Shown: positions 44,355 to 54,820, numbered from the stretch's first letter. The stretch: DNA of 64,000 nt from Bacteroidales bacterium (GCA_028282785.1 JANQHE010000003.1:1-64000); one strand, 5' to 3'. Notes: generated by a model not told the origin, from the letters alone. Made by a program: numbers and translations.

Positions 44355-47300
44355 TTATCTCCAATTTGAATCTAATTCCTGAACTTTTGGCAGACGAGAA
44401 TCTTTACCAATTAATTCATTCATAATTAACTCAATAGCAAAATCCAATTGTAAATCTTTACCTTGAGCAAGACTTCCCGGATCATTCACAATGACCTTAT
44501 CAGGTATCACACCCGTTTGGGCTCCATCCCACTCTCCTTTCATATTGTAGATTCTGCTTGGTGGTGCGGATATCCTTCCTCCATCTATCAGAGGTATATA
44601 TTGATTTGGACCAACCAAGGCTCCCATTGTAGCCTCACCTATAACTGGCCCTAAACCTGCCTTTTGAAAGAAATATGGAAAGCCATCTCCTCCTGATGCT
44701 GCCCAACCATTGGTTAATAATGTCATTGGTCCGGGATGAGCTACCTCAGGCATATGAAAATGTTTACCGTTGCGAACTGCCAAATAACCATATAATGGGC
44801 GGTTTAGCAATTCAACAAAACGATCCCCTAATGCGCCACCTCCATTAAAACGCTCATCAATAATAAGAGCTTCTTTTGTAAATTGAGCTTTAAACTGACG
44901 AACTAAATCCTGTTGACCTGTCAATGATGTATTTGGAACATATATATATCCTACTTTATTATTGGTCGCTTTTAAAACTTTTTCACGATTTTCTCTTACC
45001 CAATCTAATTCTCTCAGCCTGGCTTCATTTCTTAAAGTTTTGACTATTACGTCTCTTCCATCTTTTATAATTGTAGTTTTACTTATGGAAAGAACCACTG
45101 TTTCGTTGGCCAATCCTACAAAAGCTGCCCAAGGATCTTTCTGTGAATCAATAGGGATGCCATTAACTGTCAAAATATAATCTCCAACATTTACATCTAA
45201 TGCAGGATCAGATAAAGGTGACTTATATTCTGCTTGTCTATGTCCGGTATTGTAAATTTTAGCAATTCTATAAAAGCCATTATGCAAATCAAAATCAACG
45301 CCCAACAAGCCCACAGAAATACGATCCAGTTTTTCACCATCTCCTCCTCTTACTCCAACATGCCCGGCACCAACTTCTCCAACTAACTGGGTTAAAACAA
45401 AGTTCAAATCTTCCCGGCTTCCTGCCATTGGCACTAATTGTCTGTACCTGTCACCAATCAAGTTCCAATTCATTCCATGCATATTCTCATCATAAAAGAA
45501 ATCTCGCATATACCTCCAAGCTTCGTTATACATTTGCATCCATTCCTCTTTCGGATCAAGTATCATCTGCATTCTATCTACAGGTACTCTTTTATTTAGT
45601 TTCTGCTTTGGAGCAATATCTATCTTACCGATTTTACTTCTCCCTTCGGAAACAAATAGGTTTTTCCCGTTTCCTGATAAAAAGTATGAACTTACCCCTT
45701 CTATTATTTCTGTTTCTTTTCTTTTCTTGATATCATAACTACATAAAACACTCTTCCTGCTGTTTGATCCTGTATTCGGATACTTTAAGTATGTAATCTT
45801 TCCTTGAACAGAGTTCAGCACAGAGTAATTACCAGGCTTTAGAGGAAGAATCACTGAACGTTCTTCCATCTCTTCAATATCCACTGCTATGTTTTCTACA
45901 TCACTAGATTTAATATTAGTTTGATTGTCATCATCATTAATTACTTCTAATGGAGATGAAATTTCTTTATTTAATGGGATTGCTATAATATTTGTAGCAT
46001 TTGCAAATATCCAGGTCGGTTGAATGGCAGAATTATATGAATTAAATGTTCGTTTTGAGAAATAAAACAAATACTTCCCTTCCTTATCAAAAACGGGTTC
46101 TGAATCATCATAAAAACCTGAACTGATTTGATATACTTTGTCTTGGTCAACACTATAGATAAAAACTCCATTATTCTTATTTTCCAGACCTCTTGACCAA
46201 CACACCCATTTACTATCCCCTGCCCAGTCTACCTTAAAATTCTCCAAACCATAATATCCTAACCACAAAGCTTTATCAATTACTTTGATTTTCTTGGTCT
46301 CAAGGAAATAAAGATTAATGTTCATTTTATGATCGATAAAGACTATCTTTTTATTATCCGGCGACCAATATGGTTTGAATCGATAACCATCTTCAAAAGA
46401 TGTAACTATTTCCTCTTCACCTTCTGAATTCAACGCCAATTGATATTCACCCGTTCTATCTGTGAAATATGCCAGATATTTCCCATCAGGTGACCACGAC
46501 GGATAACGTTCAGCAATTCCTGAAGTATTGGTTAAATTTAACACTGCACCTTCCTCGGAAGGCAGTGAAAATAATTCACCCCGCGCTTCAACAACTAACC
46601 TTTTACCTGCATTGGAAATATTAATATTTTTTATGTAATCGGCCACGAGTTCATTTCGTTGCTTCACGTGGATATCATTAAATTCTATATAAACAGGAAC
46701 TTCACAAATTTTCTCTGTTTCCAGGTTTATAAGATACAGATTTCCTCCATTTTCCAATATGATATCTTTTGGTCCTAACGAGGGTGAATGAGTATCATGT
46801 TCTTCGAAAAAAGTTATTTGCCTTGTATTTTTAGTTTGAGTGTTGTATACCCATATGTTTGCTTTTTTGTTTTCATCTCTATCAGATAAAAAATAAATAT
46901 TATCCCCATGCCACATTGGAGCATTATCATCCCCTTTAAAGCTTGAAATATTTTCTGCTTCATATGTCTGTAAATTTACCAACCATATTTCAGAAGCAGC
47001 TCCTCCTCTGTATCTTTTCCATGCGCCACCATAAACAACAGGCATCATATTTACAGCCATCATCTCGCCGTTTGGAGAAATAGAAGCTTCTTCACCGATC
47101 TTTAAGGGTAGTTTCTCCGGAAACCCTCCAGATTTACGTGTCTTATAAAACAGATGGGTTCTATTATTTGAGCATCCCATCTTTGATTTATAGAGAATAT
47201 TCTCATTGTCACTATACCAATCAACAACATAGTCAACTGCTGGATGGTGAGTAATTCGTTCAGGGATACCACCCAAAGTAGATAATGTATAAATATCCAA

Positions 47301-47573
47301 ATTACCATCATAATTGGCAGAATAAGCAATAGTTCTACCGTCAGGTGAAAACTTTGGATTATATTCCATGCCCTTTGCTGATGTTAAATGTTTGGCTTTT
47401 CCACCATTTTTAGATACAATCCACAGATCATTTGCATATGCAAAAACAATCTCTGTATCCGACACATCAGGATTTCTTAATAAGCGGGCATCCATCTGTG
47501 CATAAATGACAGTATTCAACGTAGTGAATAATAATATGACTATTATTTTAAATATTAAATTGCTAACTCTCAT
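44355..47573 (-). CDS. tricorn-like S41 protease, secreted
   Basis: 1072 residues with a signal peptide (to about residue 25). An N-terminal WD40-like propeller (LTSAKGMEYNPKFSPDGRTIAYSA and repeats) and a second propeller are followed by a C1 helical domain (WRYMRDFFYDENMHGMNW), a PDZ domain (VNVGDYILTVNGIPI) and the S41 core with the nucleophile region TNGWAASGGDGF. The His in GAGHVGVRGG is probably the second catalytic residue. Tricorn enzymes degrade peptides passing through the propeller. Here it is exported, 18 bases from the BNR protein gene and 29 bases from the transaldolase gene. Confidence 0.92.
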   Translation of the reverse strand: MRVSNLIFKIIVILLFTTLNTVIYAQMDARLLRNPDVSDTEIVFAYANDLWIVSKNGGKAKHLTSAKGMEYNPKFSPDGRTIAYSANYDGNLDIYTLSTLGGIPERITHHPAVDYVVDWYSDNENILYKSKMGCSNNRTHLFYKTRKSGGFPEKLPLKIGEEASISPNGEMMAVNMMPVVYGGAWKRYRGGAASEIWLVNLQTYEAENISSFKGDDNAPMWHGDNIYFLSDRDENKKANIWVYNTQTKNTRQITFFEEHDTHSPSLGPKDIILENGGNLYLINLETEKICEVPVYIEFNDIHVKQRNELVADYIKNINISNAGKRLVVEARGELFSLPSEEGAVLNLTNTSGIAERYPSWSPDGKYLAYFTDRTGEYQLALNSEGEEEIVTSFEDGYRFKPYWSPDNKKIVFIDHKMNINLYFLETKKIKVIDKALWLGYYGLENFKVDWAGDSKWVCWSRGLENKNNGVFIYSVDQDKVYQISSGFYDDSEPVFDKEGKYLFYFSKRTFNSYNSAIQPTWIFANATNIIAIPLNKEISSPLEVINDDDNQTNIKSSDVENIAVDIEEMEERSVILPLKPGNYSVLNSVQGKITYLKYPNTGSNSRKSVLCSYDIKKRKETEIIEGVSSYFLSGNGKNLFVSEGRSKIGKIDIAPKQKLNKRVPVDRMQMILDPKEEWMQMYNEAWRYMRDFFYDENMHGMNWNLIGDRYRQLVPMAGSREDLNFVLTQLVGEVGAGHVGVRGGDGEKLDRISVGLLGVDFDLHNGFYRIAKIYNTGHRQAEYKSPLSDPALDVNVGDYILTVNGIPIDSQKDPWAAFVGLANETVVLSISKTTIIKDGRDVIVKTLRNEARLRELDWVRENREKVLKATNNKVGYIYVPNTSLTGQQDLVRQFKAQFTKEALIIDERFNGGGALGDRFVELLNRPLYGYLAVRNGKHFHMPEVAHPGPMTLLTNGWAASGGDGFPYFFQKAGLGPVIGEATMGALVGPNQYIPLIDGGRISAPPSRIYNMKGEWDGAQTGVIPDKVIVNDPGSLAQGKDLQLDFAIELIMNELIGKDSRLPKVQELDSNWR

Positions 47574-47602
47574 GATATAAATGGATTAGTTTATAACTTC
47601 AA

Positions 47603-48259
47603 TTATTTATTTACACTGTTATAATCAGCTATGAATTTCTCCAAGCCAATGTCGGTTAGAGGATGATTTAACAGTCCAAGTATGGCGCTTAAAGGGCAGG
47701 TAGCTACATCGGCTCCTGAGTCAAGTGCATCAATTATGTGCATAGTGTGGCGAATTGATGCTGCCAAAACCTGGGTATTATATCCGTAAGTATTGTATAT
47801 ATTCACGATTTGCGCAACCAAATCCATTCCATTGTAAGAAATATCATCTAATCGTCCAACAAAGGGAGATACATAATATGCACCTGCTTTCGCTGCAAGA
47901 AGAGCCTGACCTGGTGAAAAAACCAATGTGCAATTTGTCCTGATTCCCTTTTTTGCGAAATACTTGATTGCCTTTATACCATCTTTTATCATTGGAATTT
48001 TTACAACAATCTGATTGTGAAGCTCGGCCAATTCTTCTCCTTCGGCGATCATCCTTTTATATTCTGTAGAAATAACTTCTGCACTTACATCTCCATCAAC
48101 TATCTCACAAATCTGTTTATAATGATTTTTTATATTCTCGGTCCCTTTAATACCTTCTTTAGCCATTAAAGAGGGATTTGTTGTTACTCCATCCAAAACA
48201 CCTAATTCTTGTGCTTCTTTTATTTGCTTTAAATTTGCTGTATCAATAAAAAATTTCAT
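47603..48259 (-). CDS. fructose-6-phosphate aldolase / transaldolase (FSA type)
   Basis: 218 residues, the short FSA/TalC type. N-terminal [27 protein letters not shown], Schiff-base lysine K87 in VVKIPM, and [19 protein letters not shown]. The family either transfers dihydroxyacetone units or cleaves fructose 6-phosphate. With transketolase at the other end of the operon, a pentose-phosphate role is likely. It is 10 bases after the cupin gene. Confidence 0.92.
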   Translation of the reverse strand: MKFFIDTANLKQIKEAQELGVLDGVTTNPSLMAKEGIKGTENIKNHYKQICEIVDGDVSAEVISTEYKRMIAEGEELAELHNQIVVKIPMIKDGIKAIKYFAKKGIRTNCTLVFSPGQALLAAKAGAYYVSPFVGRLDDISYNGMDLVAQIVNIYNTYGYNTQVLAASIRHTMHIIDALDSGADVATCPLSAILGLLNHPLTDIGLEKFIADYNSVNK

Positions 48260-48269
48260 TCTTCTAATT

Positions 48270-48617
48270 TTAATATGTTACTATAAATGCAATAATTCTT
48301 AAGTCCTCATCACCTATATTTTCAATACTATGTGTTTCTCCACTCTTTGTTAAAACAGTATCTCCTTCAACTACTTCATAAGTATTCTTTAAATCTCTTA
48401 TTAATCCTTTCCCCTGGCTTATGATATAAATTTCTTCTTCCTGAACATGTTTATGCAATCCTATGCTACATCCTTTAGGAATTATTGTCTCTGAACAATG
48501 CCTTATAGATGATGAAAATTCATTTTGGGTAAAGCAATGCTTAATTCTTATTGTTCCTTTGCCTTCTTTATGGTTTTCTTTTATATCAATCAGTCTTTTA
48601 TTTTCCTTCTTTATCAT
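48270..48617 (-). CDS. small cupin protein
   Basis: 115 residues forming one cupin barrel. Motif 1 is [19 protein letters not shown] and motif 2 is [21 protein letters not shown], with the metal-binding His/Glu residues kept. Small cupins include sugar isomerases, dioxygenases and binding proteins; its place between an epimerase-like and a transaldolase gene suggests a sugar or sugar-phosphate substrate. Function not established. Confidence 0.82.
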   Translation of the reverse strand: MIKKENKRLIDIKENHKEGKGTIRIKHCFTQNEFSSSIRHCSETIIPKGCSIGLHKHVQEEEIYIISQGKGLIRDLKNTYEVVEGDTVLTKSGETHSIENIGDEDLRIIAFIVTY

Positions 48618-48630
48618 TGCAATAATATTA

Positions 48631-49320
48631 TTACTTCAATGCTTTATCCAAAGCCCTTCTAACTTCCATAACTCCTTCTGTTATTCCTTTTTTGTTTTGA
48701 AATATCTGTCTTGAAAAAACAACTGCATCAGCTCCAGCTTCAATAAGTTTATCAACATTCTCTGGTAATATTCCTCCATCTACACATAACTCGCAGTTTG
48801 GATTTCTCTCATCTATCAATTTACGTGCACGTTCAATCATGGGGATTTGTGTTTTTCTATAGGCCCAATAACTATCGTCAGTTCCATGAACTGTTATATG
48901 TAATCTGTCAAGTTCATATACAGCTTCTTCAACAAGTACAAGAGGAGTAAAACAGCACAATGTCAGGCCAAACTTCATATTGTTTTTTCTGGCCCTGCTC
49001 ATCAAATAAACCAGAGGAGCCCCCATGTGGTATTCTGCTGGCAGAATAAGCATATTTGCACCTGCATCAGCAACCTGATCGACAAAATTATAATCACAAA
49101 ACTGGAGATAAGCATGACATTCTATAGGTAAATCAGTAAAAGGCCGAATTCCTTTTATAACCTGTGGTCCTCCCATTAATTGGCAATCAGGCATATCAAA
49201 CATATCACAGGCATCGGCGTGAATATAATCTGCACCAGCTATGCTCGCTTCTCTAACTTGTTCTCCTATCTTACCATAATCTGCAAAGGCTAAACCTGCA
49301 GAAATTTTAATTCTTTTCAC
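48631..49320 (-). CDS. divergent ribulose-phosphate 3-epimerase-like protein (A)
   Basis: 229-residue TIM barrel with RPE-family landmarks: YIHADACDM replaces the usual HVDVMDG, PIECHAY replaces LDVHLM, and CVDGGI holds the C-terminal catalytic Asp. The canonical FVPN..GP loop is replaced by DMPDCQLMGG. It is homologous along its full length to the gene at 62862-63575, with which it shares these changes. A 3-epimerase of an unusual ketose phosphate (allulose-6-phosphate epimerases are relatives) is likely. First gene of the operon ending in transketolase. Confidence 0.82.
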   Translation of the reverse strand: MKRIKISAGLAFADYGKIGEQVREASIAGADYIHADACDMFDMPDCQLMGGPQVIKGIRPFTDLPIECHAYLQFCDYNFVDQVADAGANMLILPAEYHMGAPLVYLMSRARKNNMKFGLTLCCFTPLVLVEEAVYELDRLHITVHGTDDSYWAYRKTQIPMIERARKLIDERNPNCELCVDGGILPENVDKLIEAGADAVVFSRQIFQNKKGITEGVMEVRRALDKALK

Positions 49321-49387
49321 TTTAATATCTAATTAATATTTTAAAATAATTCATCATTTGCACTCGAAGAATTGATTTGTGAGTGAT

Positions 49388-49422
49388 AAAAGAAGATATC
49401 CGAAGATTAGTGGATATCTTCT
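49388..49422 (-). terminator. terminator-like hairpin after susD-linked lipoprotein gene
   Basis: Perfect 11-bp inverted repeat AGAAGATATCC/GGATATCTTCT with a 10-base loop, followed by T4 on the minus strand. It separates the second susCD operon from the epimerase operon; a short U-run means read-through is possible. Confidence 0.6.
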
Positions 49423-49465
49423 AATAGTCACATTCAACCCTAACCCTTGCAGACCAAATCAAGGG

Positions 49466-50314
49466 TTATTTTTTGGTTAAAATTGCTGATGGGCTACTTA
49501 TCGAATACATACCAGGTGATCCTGCTGTACCAAATGTCATAATAATGGACTCACCACATACATCAATCTCACAACCTCCCCAGTCCATAAAAGTAACATC
49601 ACCAAAAGGTTCTCCTGTTTCATTAAAAAGTTCAGCATCATAGCCACTTACTTGAGTTTCAAAAGTGACAGGTAGTTTATTAGCTTGAAGTAATTCAACA
49701 TCAATAATTAATTCTCCACCGTATCCTCCTAAATTGTTTATCAGAAGCTGGTCTGCACTTCCGTCAACTTCTTCAACAGTAACTTCATACTGAAATTCTC
49801 GAACAGTATTGCCATTTCTATGAAACCTAAAATCTACTACATCATATGTACCCACAAAATCAGACAATGTATATGGGCAAGATTTCTCCATTGATAGAAT
49901 AAATGTTGAGTCTTCGAGCAAATTGTCTCCAACAAGCTCAAAATTTATCGTCTTAGCTGTATCAGTAAAGCCGTCAAACAAAGCATTTATTTCAAGAGTT
50001 CCAATACAACTCCCTGCTGGTATTACAACTTGTAAGGATGTAATTGTACTATAATGTGTTCCTGATATTGCTGTACTTTCATCAGATATCCTTAAATTTA
50101 TGGTTCTGTTATCATTAGAAATAACTGTGCTTCCTACCTCCAGATTATATGTATTATCGCCTGAAGGAAGTACAGGGAATTCGTCATAAACACCTGAAGT
50201 AAAAGAAATCATATCAGGTCCATCGTAATAATGGTCTTCGGTTTCACAAGCTAATCCCAACAAAGAGATAGCAAGGACTACTAAACAGATATTTTTGAAT
50301 TTTATATTTTTCAT
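49466..50314 (-). CDS. SusE-position surface lipoprotein (Calx-beta-like)
   Basis: About 282 residues from the ATG at 50314, which gives a clear lipoprotein signal (LLGLAC); an earlier ATG overlaps the susD stop. The first half resembles Calx-beta/DUF4843-type domains (INLRISDESTAISGTHYSTI... VVIPAGSCIGTLEINALFDG). The second half is an unassigned beta domain (TYDVVDFRFHRNGNT). It is third in a susC-susD-x operon, the place of accessory ligand-binding lipoproteins. Ligand unknown. Confidence 0.72.
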   Translation of the reverse strand: MKNIKFKNICLVVLAISLLGLACETEDHYYDGPDMISFTSGVYDEFPVLPSGDNTYNLEVGSTVISNDNRTINLRISDESTAISGTHYSTITSLQVVIPAGSCIGTLEINALFDGFTDTAKTINFELVGDNLLEDSTFILSMEKSCPYTLSDFVGTYDVVDFRFHRNGNTVREFQYEVTVEEVDGSADQLLINNLGGYGGELIIDVELLQANKLPVTFETQVSGYDAELFNETGEPFGDVTFMDWGGCEIDVCGESIIMTFGTAGSPGMYSISSPSAILTKK

Positions 50315-50331
50315 ATTTTTATCTTTTTTCA

Positions 50332-51774
50332 TTAGTAACCTGTATTCTGTTCACAATTTGGGTTTCCATCCCTTTCTGATTCAGGAATAGGCCATAACCT
50401 TTGATATGCATCTACTGCCAGGTATGTTCGGGTTGAAGTAACACCTGAACCATCAAAAAGGTGGCCATAAGAATCATCCCTCTGAACTGGAATATCGAGT
50501 CGTTTCAAATCAAACCATCGATGCCCTTCAAATGCTAACTCAAGCCTTCTCTCGGTTTGGATAGCTTCTTTCAGATCATCTCCTGTTTCTGTTCCAGCGA
50601 TATAAGATGAATATCTATTCTCCCTTAATGCGTTTAAATCAGCCAAAGAGTTTGCATCATCACCCAATTCTGCTCTTGCTTCAGCTCTAATCAGGTAAAT
50701 TTCTGCAAGCCTGATTAATACTATGTCAGAAAGATTCAAACCATCTTCTACTCCTTCACGGGCATTATATTTTACAATAAAATTGTAATCATTCCCGGTC
50801 GATGGGATTTCTGTAACCTGAAAGTAAGCACTCTTACGAACATCATTATCACTATACATTTGATAAAACTCAAATGTTGGGATAAATTCTGATGATTGTG
50901 TTACTCCATACAAACCTCCAATACGTGGTCCTTCTTTTTCAGTACACCTCAATTTTAGAATAATTTCCTGACCCGAATTTTCCTGATCCTCATTCCACAT
51001 TGCTTCAAATTCAGTGTTATCGGTAAGAGAATATGATGAAGCGATAACTTCACTTGCATAATCTCTAGCGTTAGTAAAATCCTTCATAGTTAAGTACACT
51101 CGTGCGAGTAGCGCTTTTACAGATATGGCTGAGAAATAATTATTTCCTCTAGCTGTCATTTGCTCTAGCAAAGCTTCTGCTGCTAGTAAATCATCTTCGA
51201 TAAACTGATAACATTCAACAACTGTATTACGCGCAGGTTGCTCGTTTGATACGGTTAACATATATGGAACACCTAAATCAGATGTAGAAGCACTATGAAT
51301 CGGATTACCATAATATCTAACTAAATCAAAATGCACCAGTGCTCTTATTGCCAATGCTTCTCCTTTAATCATATTTCTTTCGTCTAGGGTTCCATCAGTA
51401 AATTCGTCGATGCGATCCAATATCATATTTGCTGAATGGATCGCAAAATATCCCTGACTCCATAATGATTGTGAGGCTTCATCGTTAGAGTTATATTCCC
51501 AGGCATATTGAGCCTGATAGGATTTTCTACCGTCAAAATTCATGATGATATTATCGCTTAAGATGTCAGGGTATAATACAAAAGACTCATTATAACCTCC
51601 GGATCTAATCAGATTATATAAACCATCAACAGCATATTGGAAATCTTCAATTCGACTAAAGGCTTGGTCAGAACTAACCTTATCTTCAGGCTGCACATCC
51701 AGAAAATCTTCACATGCATTAAATGTGATTGCAACCAGGATAATATATATATATATAATATTGATTTTTTTCAT
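50332..51774 (-). CDS. SusD/RagB-family outer-membrane lipoprotein (second locus)
   Basis: 480 residues from the ATG at 51774, 16 bases after the susC-like stop. Signal peptide MKKINIIYIYIILVAITFNAC ends in a lipid-accepting Cys. SusD landmarks are AEIYLIRAEARAELGDDANS, TERRLELAFEGHRWFDLKRL and the C-terminal LWPIPESERDGNPNCEQNTGY. The signal-peptide codons run through seven AT dinucleotides (51743-51756). It binds the ligand for the paired SusC. No glycoside hydrolase is nearby, so the ligand need not be a polysaccharide. Confidence 0.94.
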   Translation of the reverse strand: MKKINIIYIYIILVAITFNACEDFLDVQPEDKVSSDQAFSRIEDFQYAVDGLYNLIRSGGYNESFVLYPDILSDNIIMNFDGRKSYQAQYAWEYNSNDEASQSLWSQGYFAIHSANMILDRIDEFTDGTLDERNMIKGEALAIRALVHFDLVRYYGNPIHSASTSDLGVPYMLTVSNEQPARNTVVECYQFIEDDLLAAEALLEQMTARGNNYFSAISVKALLARVYLTMKDFTNARDYASEVIASSYSLTDNTEFEAMWNEDQENSGQEIILKLRCTEKEGPRIGGLYGVTQSSEFIPTFEFYQMYSDNDVRKSAYFQVTEIPSTGNDYNFIVKYNAREGVEDGLNLSDIVLIRLAEIYLIRAEARAELGDDANSLADLNALRENRYSSYIAGTETGDDLKEAIQTERRLELAFEGHRWFDLKRLDIPVQRDDSYGHLFDGSGVTSTRTYLAVDAYQRLWPIPESERDGNPNCEQNTGY

Positions 51775-51790
51775 GAGATATATTTTTAAA

Positions 51791-54700
51791 TTAAAACTTA
51801 ATATCCATACCAAATGTAAAAGTTCGTGCAGGAGGATAATCAAATCTCCAGAACCCATATTTCATTTCAGGATCTAATCCGGAGAATTTAGTATATGTCC
51901 ACAAGTTCATTCCTTTAGCATAAAGCCTGATACTACCTAACCTTACTTTTTGGGTTATTCTTTCAGGAATAGTGTATGCTAAAGTAACATCCTTTAATCT
52001 CAAGAATGATGCATCTTCCAACTCTCTGGTGCTTCTGTCAGCTCTTGGAATGTTCTGATCTTGTTTCGGAATCTCAGTGTAATCACCTGGTTGTTTCCAG
52101 GAATCATATAATGCATTACTTGACTGGTTACCTCCTTCTATGCCATCACTATTTATTAGTATTAACAATCCGTTATAAGCATAATTTCCAATAGAGTAGT
52201 AGAAATCCGCTGATAGATCAAATCCCTTATAAGATATTTTGTTTGATAAGGTTCCAAAATAGTCAGGATCCAATGTCTGATCTAATAATACTCTGTCATT
52301 ACCTGAATAGGTACTTGTTATTCTACCGTCTTCAGTATAAAACAAAGGCTCTCCATTTGATCTGTTAACACCAGCATATCGAACAAGATAATAGCTATTC
52401 ATTGGAGCTCCTTCTCTGAGGATATCCAATGCACCTACGATATCCTCTCCACCATACAACTCTAACACTTCATTTCTATTAGCTGAAACGCTTACTCCTA
52501 AATTATATTGAAGACCATTCCAATCAAGAATTTTCCCTTCCAGGGCGATTTCATAACCTTCATTTTTAATACTACCAACATTAGCTACCTGGCTTCCAAA
52601 TCCACTGGTATAAGATAGATTAACATAATGAAGTAAATCTTTTGTAATCCTGTTATAGTAGTCAAGTGTTCCATTTAACCGTCCATCAAAAAGACCAAAA
52701 TCAATTCCTACTGACATAATTTCATTCTTCTCCCAAGTCAAGTCTTCATTGCTTAACTGAGATGGATAGCTTATGTTCCTGCCATTATAAGAATCGAAAC
52801 TATATAAATCCAGATGTTCAAAATCAGCAATATCAAAATTACCCGATGTTCCATAACTTCCTCTTAATCTCAGGATATTTACAAAAGAGAGATTTCGGAT
52901 AAAACTCTCTGAATGTAAATTCCATCCTAACCCAACAGAATAGAAGTTACCGTATCTATTATTGCTTCCAAACCTTGAAGAGCCATCTCTCCTTACAGAT
53001 AAATCCAAGATGTATTTTGACCTGAAATCGTAGTGAAGATTGGCAAAATAAGAGACTAATGACCAGGCAGTGGAAGTACCACTAACTGCATCTGGTTCTG
53101 CTGCAGCATCTAACGTTGTAGTTAGATCTGTAGGGAATGTAATACCTTCAGCAGAAAAATCCTTAAAATTACTCTCATTTACTTCAAAACCTAATAACAC
53201 ATTGACATTATGATCGTTTGCAATAAGTTTATTATAATTCAGAGTTGTTGTAGAAACTGTTGTTACGTATCGTGATGCATAATTTGTCATATAACTAGAT
53301 CTTCCATTTTCTGTTACATCTCTTGCATCTGGTTGTAGAAAGTAATAACGTTCATATTCAGAGAAATCTAGTCCGTATGATTCCTTCAGTTTTAAACCTT
53401 CAATCGGTTCAAACTCAATAAAAACTTTACCCAACATTTTATAGTTATCATCATACTGAGTTATGTTTTCAGCCATCTCAAAATAGTTCCAATTACCACT
53501 CCAATGTGTCTCTCCCCATGATCCATCTTCATTTTTTATCGCATGATATGGTCGGTTCATGTATCCTGAGATCATTGGATTTGTTCCATTGGTGGCAGTA
53601 GATGCAGTATTTATATGAGAATTACCTAAAGTAATATTTGATCCAAAATTCAACTTTTCATTTACTTTATGTTTCAGATTCAATCGGCCTGAATACCTAC
53701 CCAGGTCAGTTCCAGTAATAATACCCTCTTGTTTGAAGTAAGATAGAGAAGTATAAAAATTGGTCTTTTCATTGCCTCCGGAAGCTGCTAATTCATATGA
53801 ACTGTTCTTTCCAGTACGGAAAATATCATCCATCCAGCTGTGATCATTGGCTAATAACTCTTGAATATCAGGATCATTTGGATCATATGCTTGGCGTCTG
53901 CCGATTAAGACCTCATAATCAATTAATTCCTGTGCATTCATCATGGTAAACTTTTCTGATGTTCTGACAGACAGTCCTGATGTTGCTCTAAACGTAAAGT
54001 CGGTTTCTCCGGTTCTGCCGGTTTTCGTTGTAATAAGTACAACTCCATTTGCAGCTCTGGAACCATATAGAGAAGCTGCCGAAGCATCTTTAAGTATTGA
54101 CATACTTTCTATATCATTAGGGTTTAATTCACTAAAACCACTAGCATCAGTAGGTATACCATCAATAACAAAAAGAGGTTCCTGTGTGGCGGCAATGGAA
54201 CCGGTTCCCCTTATTTTAATCTCTGCTTTAGAGCCTGGCATTCCATTATTTTGGATAACCTGGACACCAGTTGCCTTTCCTTGCAATGCCTGGTCGAAAC
54301 TGGTAACAGGTGTTTGATCCATCTGCTCCGCATCAACTACTTCTACTGCTCCTGTAATCGCTCCTTTTCTTCTGGTTCCGTAAGCAACTACTACCACATC
54401 ATCGATAGCTAATAAAGCTTGCTTGAGAATAACTGAAATAAATGTTTGAGTACCTACCATTATTTCTTGAGTTTCCATACCTATGGAACTAAAAATAAGT
54501 ATATCTTCATCGGATTCGACTTGTATGGTAAACTCACCATTAATATCTGTTACAGCACCTTTTAAGGATTCTTTAATATAGACATTTACACCAACCAGAG
54601 GTTCATCATTCTCATCCTTTACAATTCCTTTAACCTCTCTTTGTTGAGGTTGGGAATCTTCGTTGAGCTCGATTTTATTGTCGGAATTCAAAACAGAACT

Positions 54701-54820
54701 ATTTAATCTGTTAGCATTCGCATGAATGCTGCTAATCAACAACAAAAGTATTAATAGCTTGGTGATTAGCAAGATTTTCGAAAAGTAATCAAAACAACTT
54801 TCATTCGATTTTTTTTTCAT
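51791..54820 (-). CDS. SusC-type TonB-dependent transporter (second locus)
   Basis: 1009 residues. Long signal region, carboxypeptidase-like domain (VKGIVKDENDEPLVGVNVYI), plug with DASAASLYGSRAANGVVLITTKTG, and a barrel ending TFTFGMDIKF. It should form the outer-membrane channel with the SusD homologue directly behind it. A paralogue of the transporter at 34058-37048 but clearly divergent. Hairpins in the 54876-55039 region lie in its probable leader and promoter. Confidence 0.95.
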   Translation of the reverse strand: MKKKSNESCFDYFSKILLITKLLILLLLISSIHANANRLNSSVLNSDNKIELNEDSQPQQREVKGIVKDENDEPLVGVNVYIKESLKGAVTDINGEFTIQVESDEDILIFSSIGMETQEIMVGTQTFISVILKQALLAIDDVVVVAYGTRRKGAITGAVEVVDAEQMDQTPVTSFDQALQGKATGVQVIQNNGMPGSKAEIKIRGTGSIAATQEPLFVIDGIPTDASGFSELNPNDIESMSILKDASAASLYGSRAANGVVLITTKTGRTGETDFTFRATSGLSVRTSEKFTMMNAQELIDYEVLIGRRQAYDPNDPDIQELLANDHSWMDDIFRTGKNSSYELAASGGNEKTNFYTSLSYFKQEGIITGTDLGRYSGRLNLKHKVNEKLNFGSNITLGNSHINTASTATNGTNPMISGYMNRPYHAIKNEDGSWGETHWSGNWNYFEMAENITQYDDNYKMLGKVFIEFEPIEGLKLKESYGLDFSEYERYYFLQPDARDVTENGRSSYMTNYASRYVTTVSTTTLNYNKLIANDHNVNVLLGFEVNESNFKDFSAEGITFPTDLTTTLDAAAEPDAVSGTSTAWSLVSYFANLHYDFRSKYILDLSVRRDGSSRFGSNNRYGNFYSVGLGWNLHSESFIRNLSFVNILRLRGSYGTSGNFDIADFEHLDLYSFDSYNGRNISYPSQLSNEDLTWEKNEIMSVGIDFGLFDGRLNGTLDYYNRITKDLLHYVNLSYTSGFGSQVANVGSIKNEGYEIALEGKILDWNGLQYNLGVSVSANRNEVLELYGGEDIVGALDILREGAPMNSYYLVRYAGVNRSNGEPLFYTEDGRITSTYSGNDRVLLDQTLDPDYFGTLSNKISYKGFDLSADFYYSIGNYAYNGLLILINSDGIEGGNQSSNALYDSWKQPGDYTEIPKQDQNIPRADRSTRELEDASFLRLKDVTLAYTIPERITQKVRLGSIRLYAKGMNLWTYTKFSGLDPEMKYGFWRFDYPPARTFTFGMDIKF

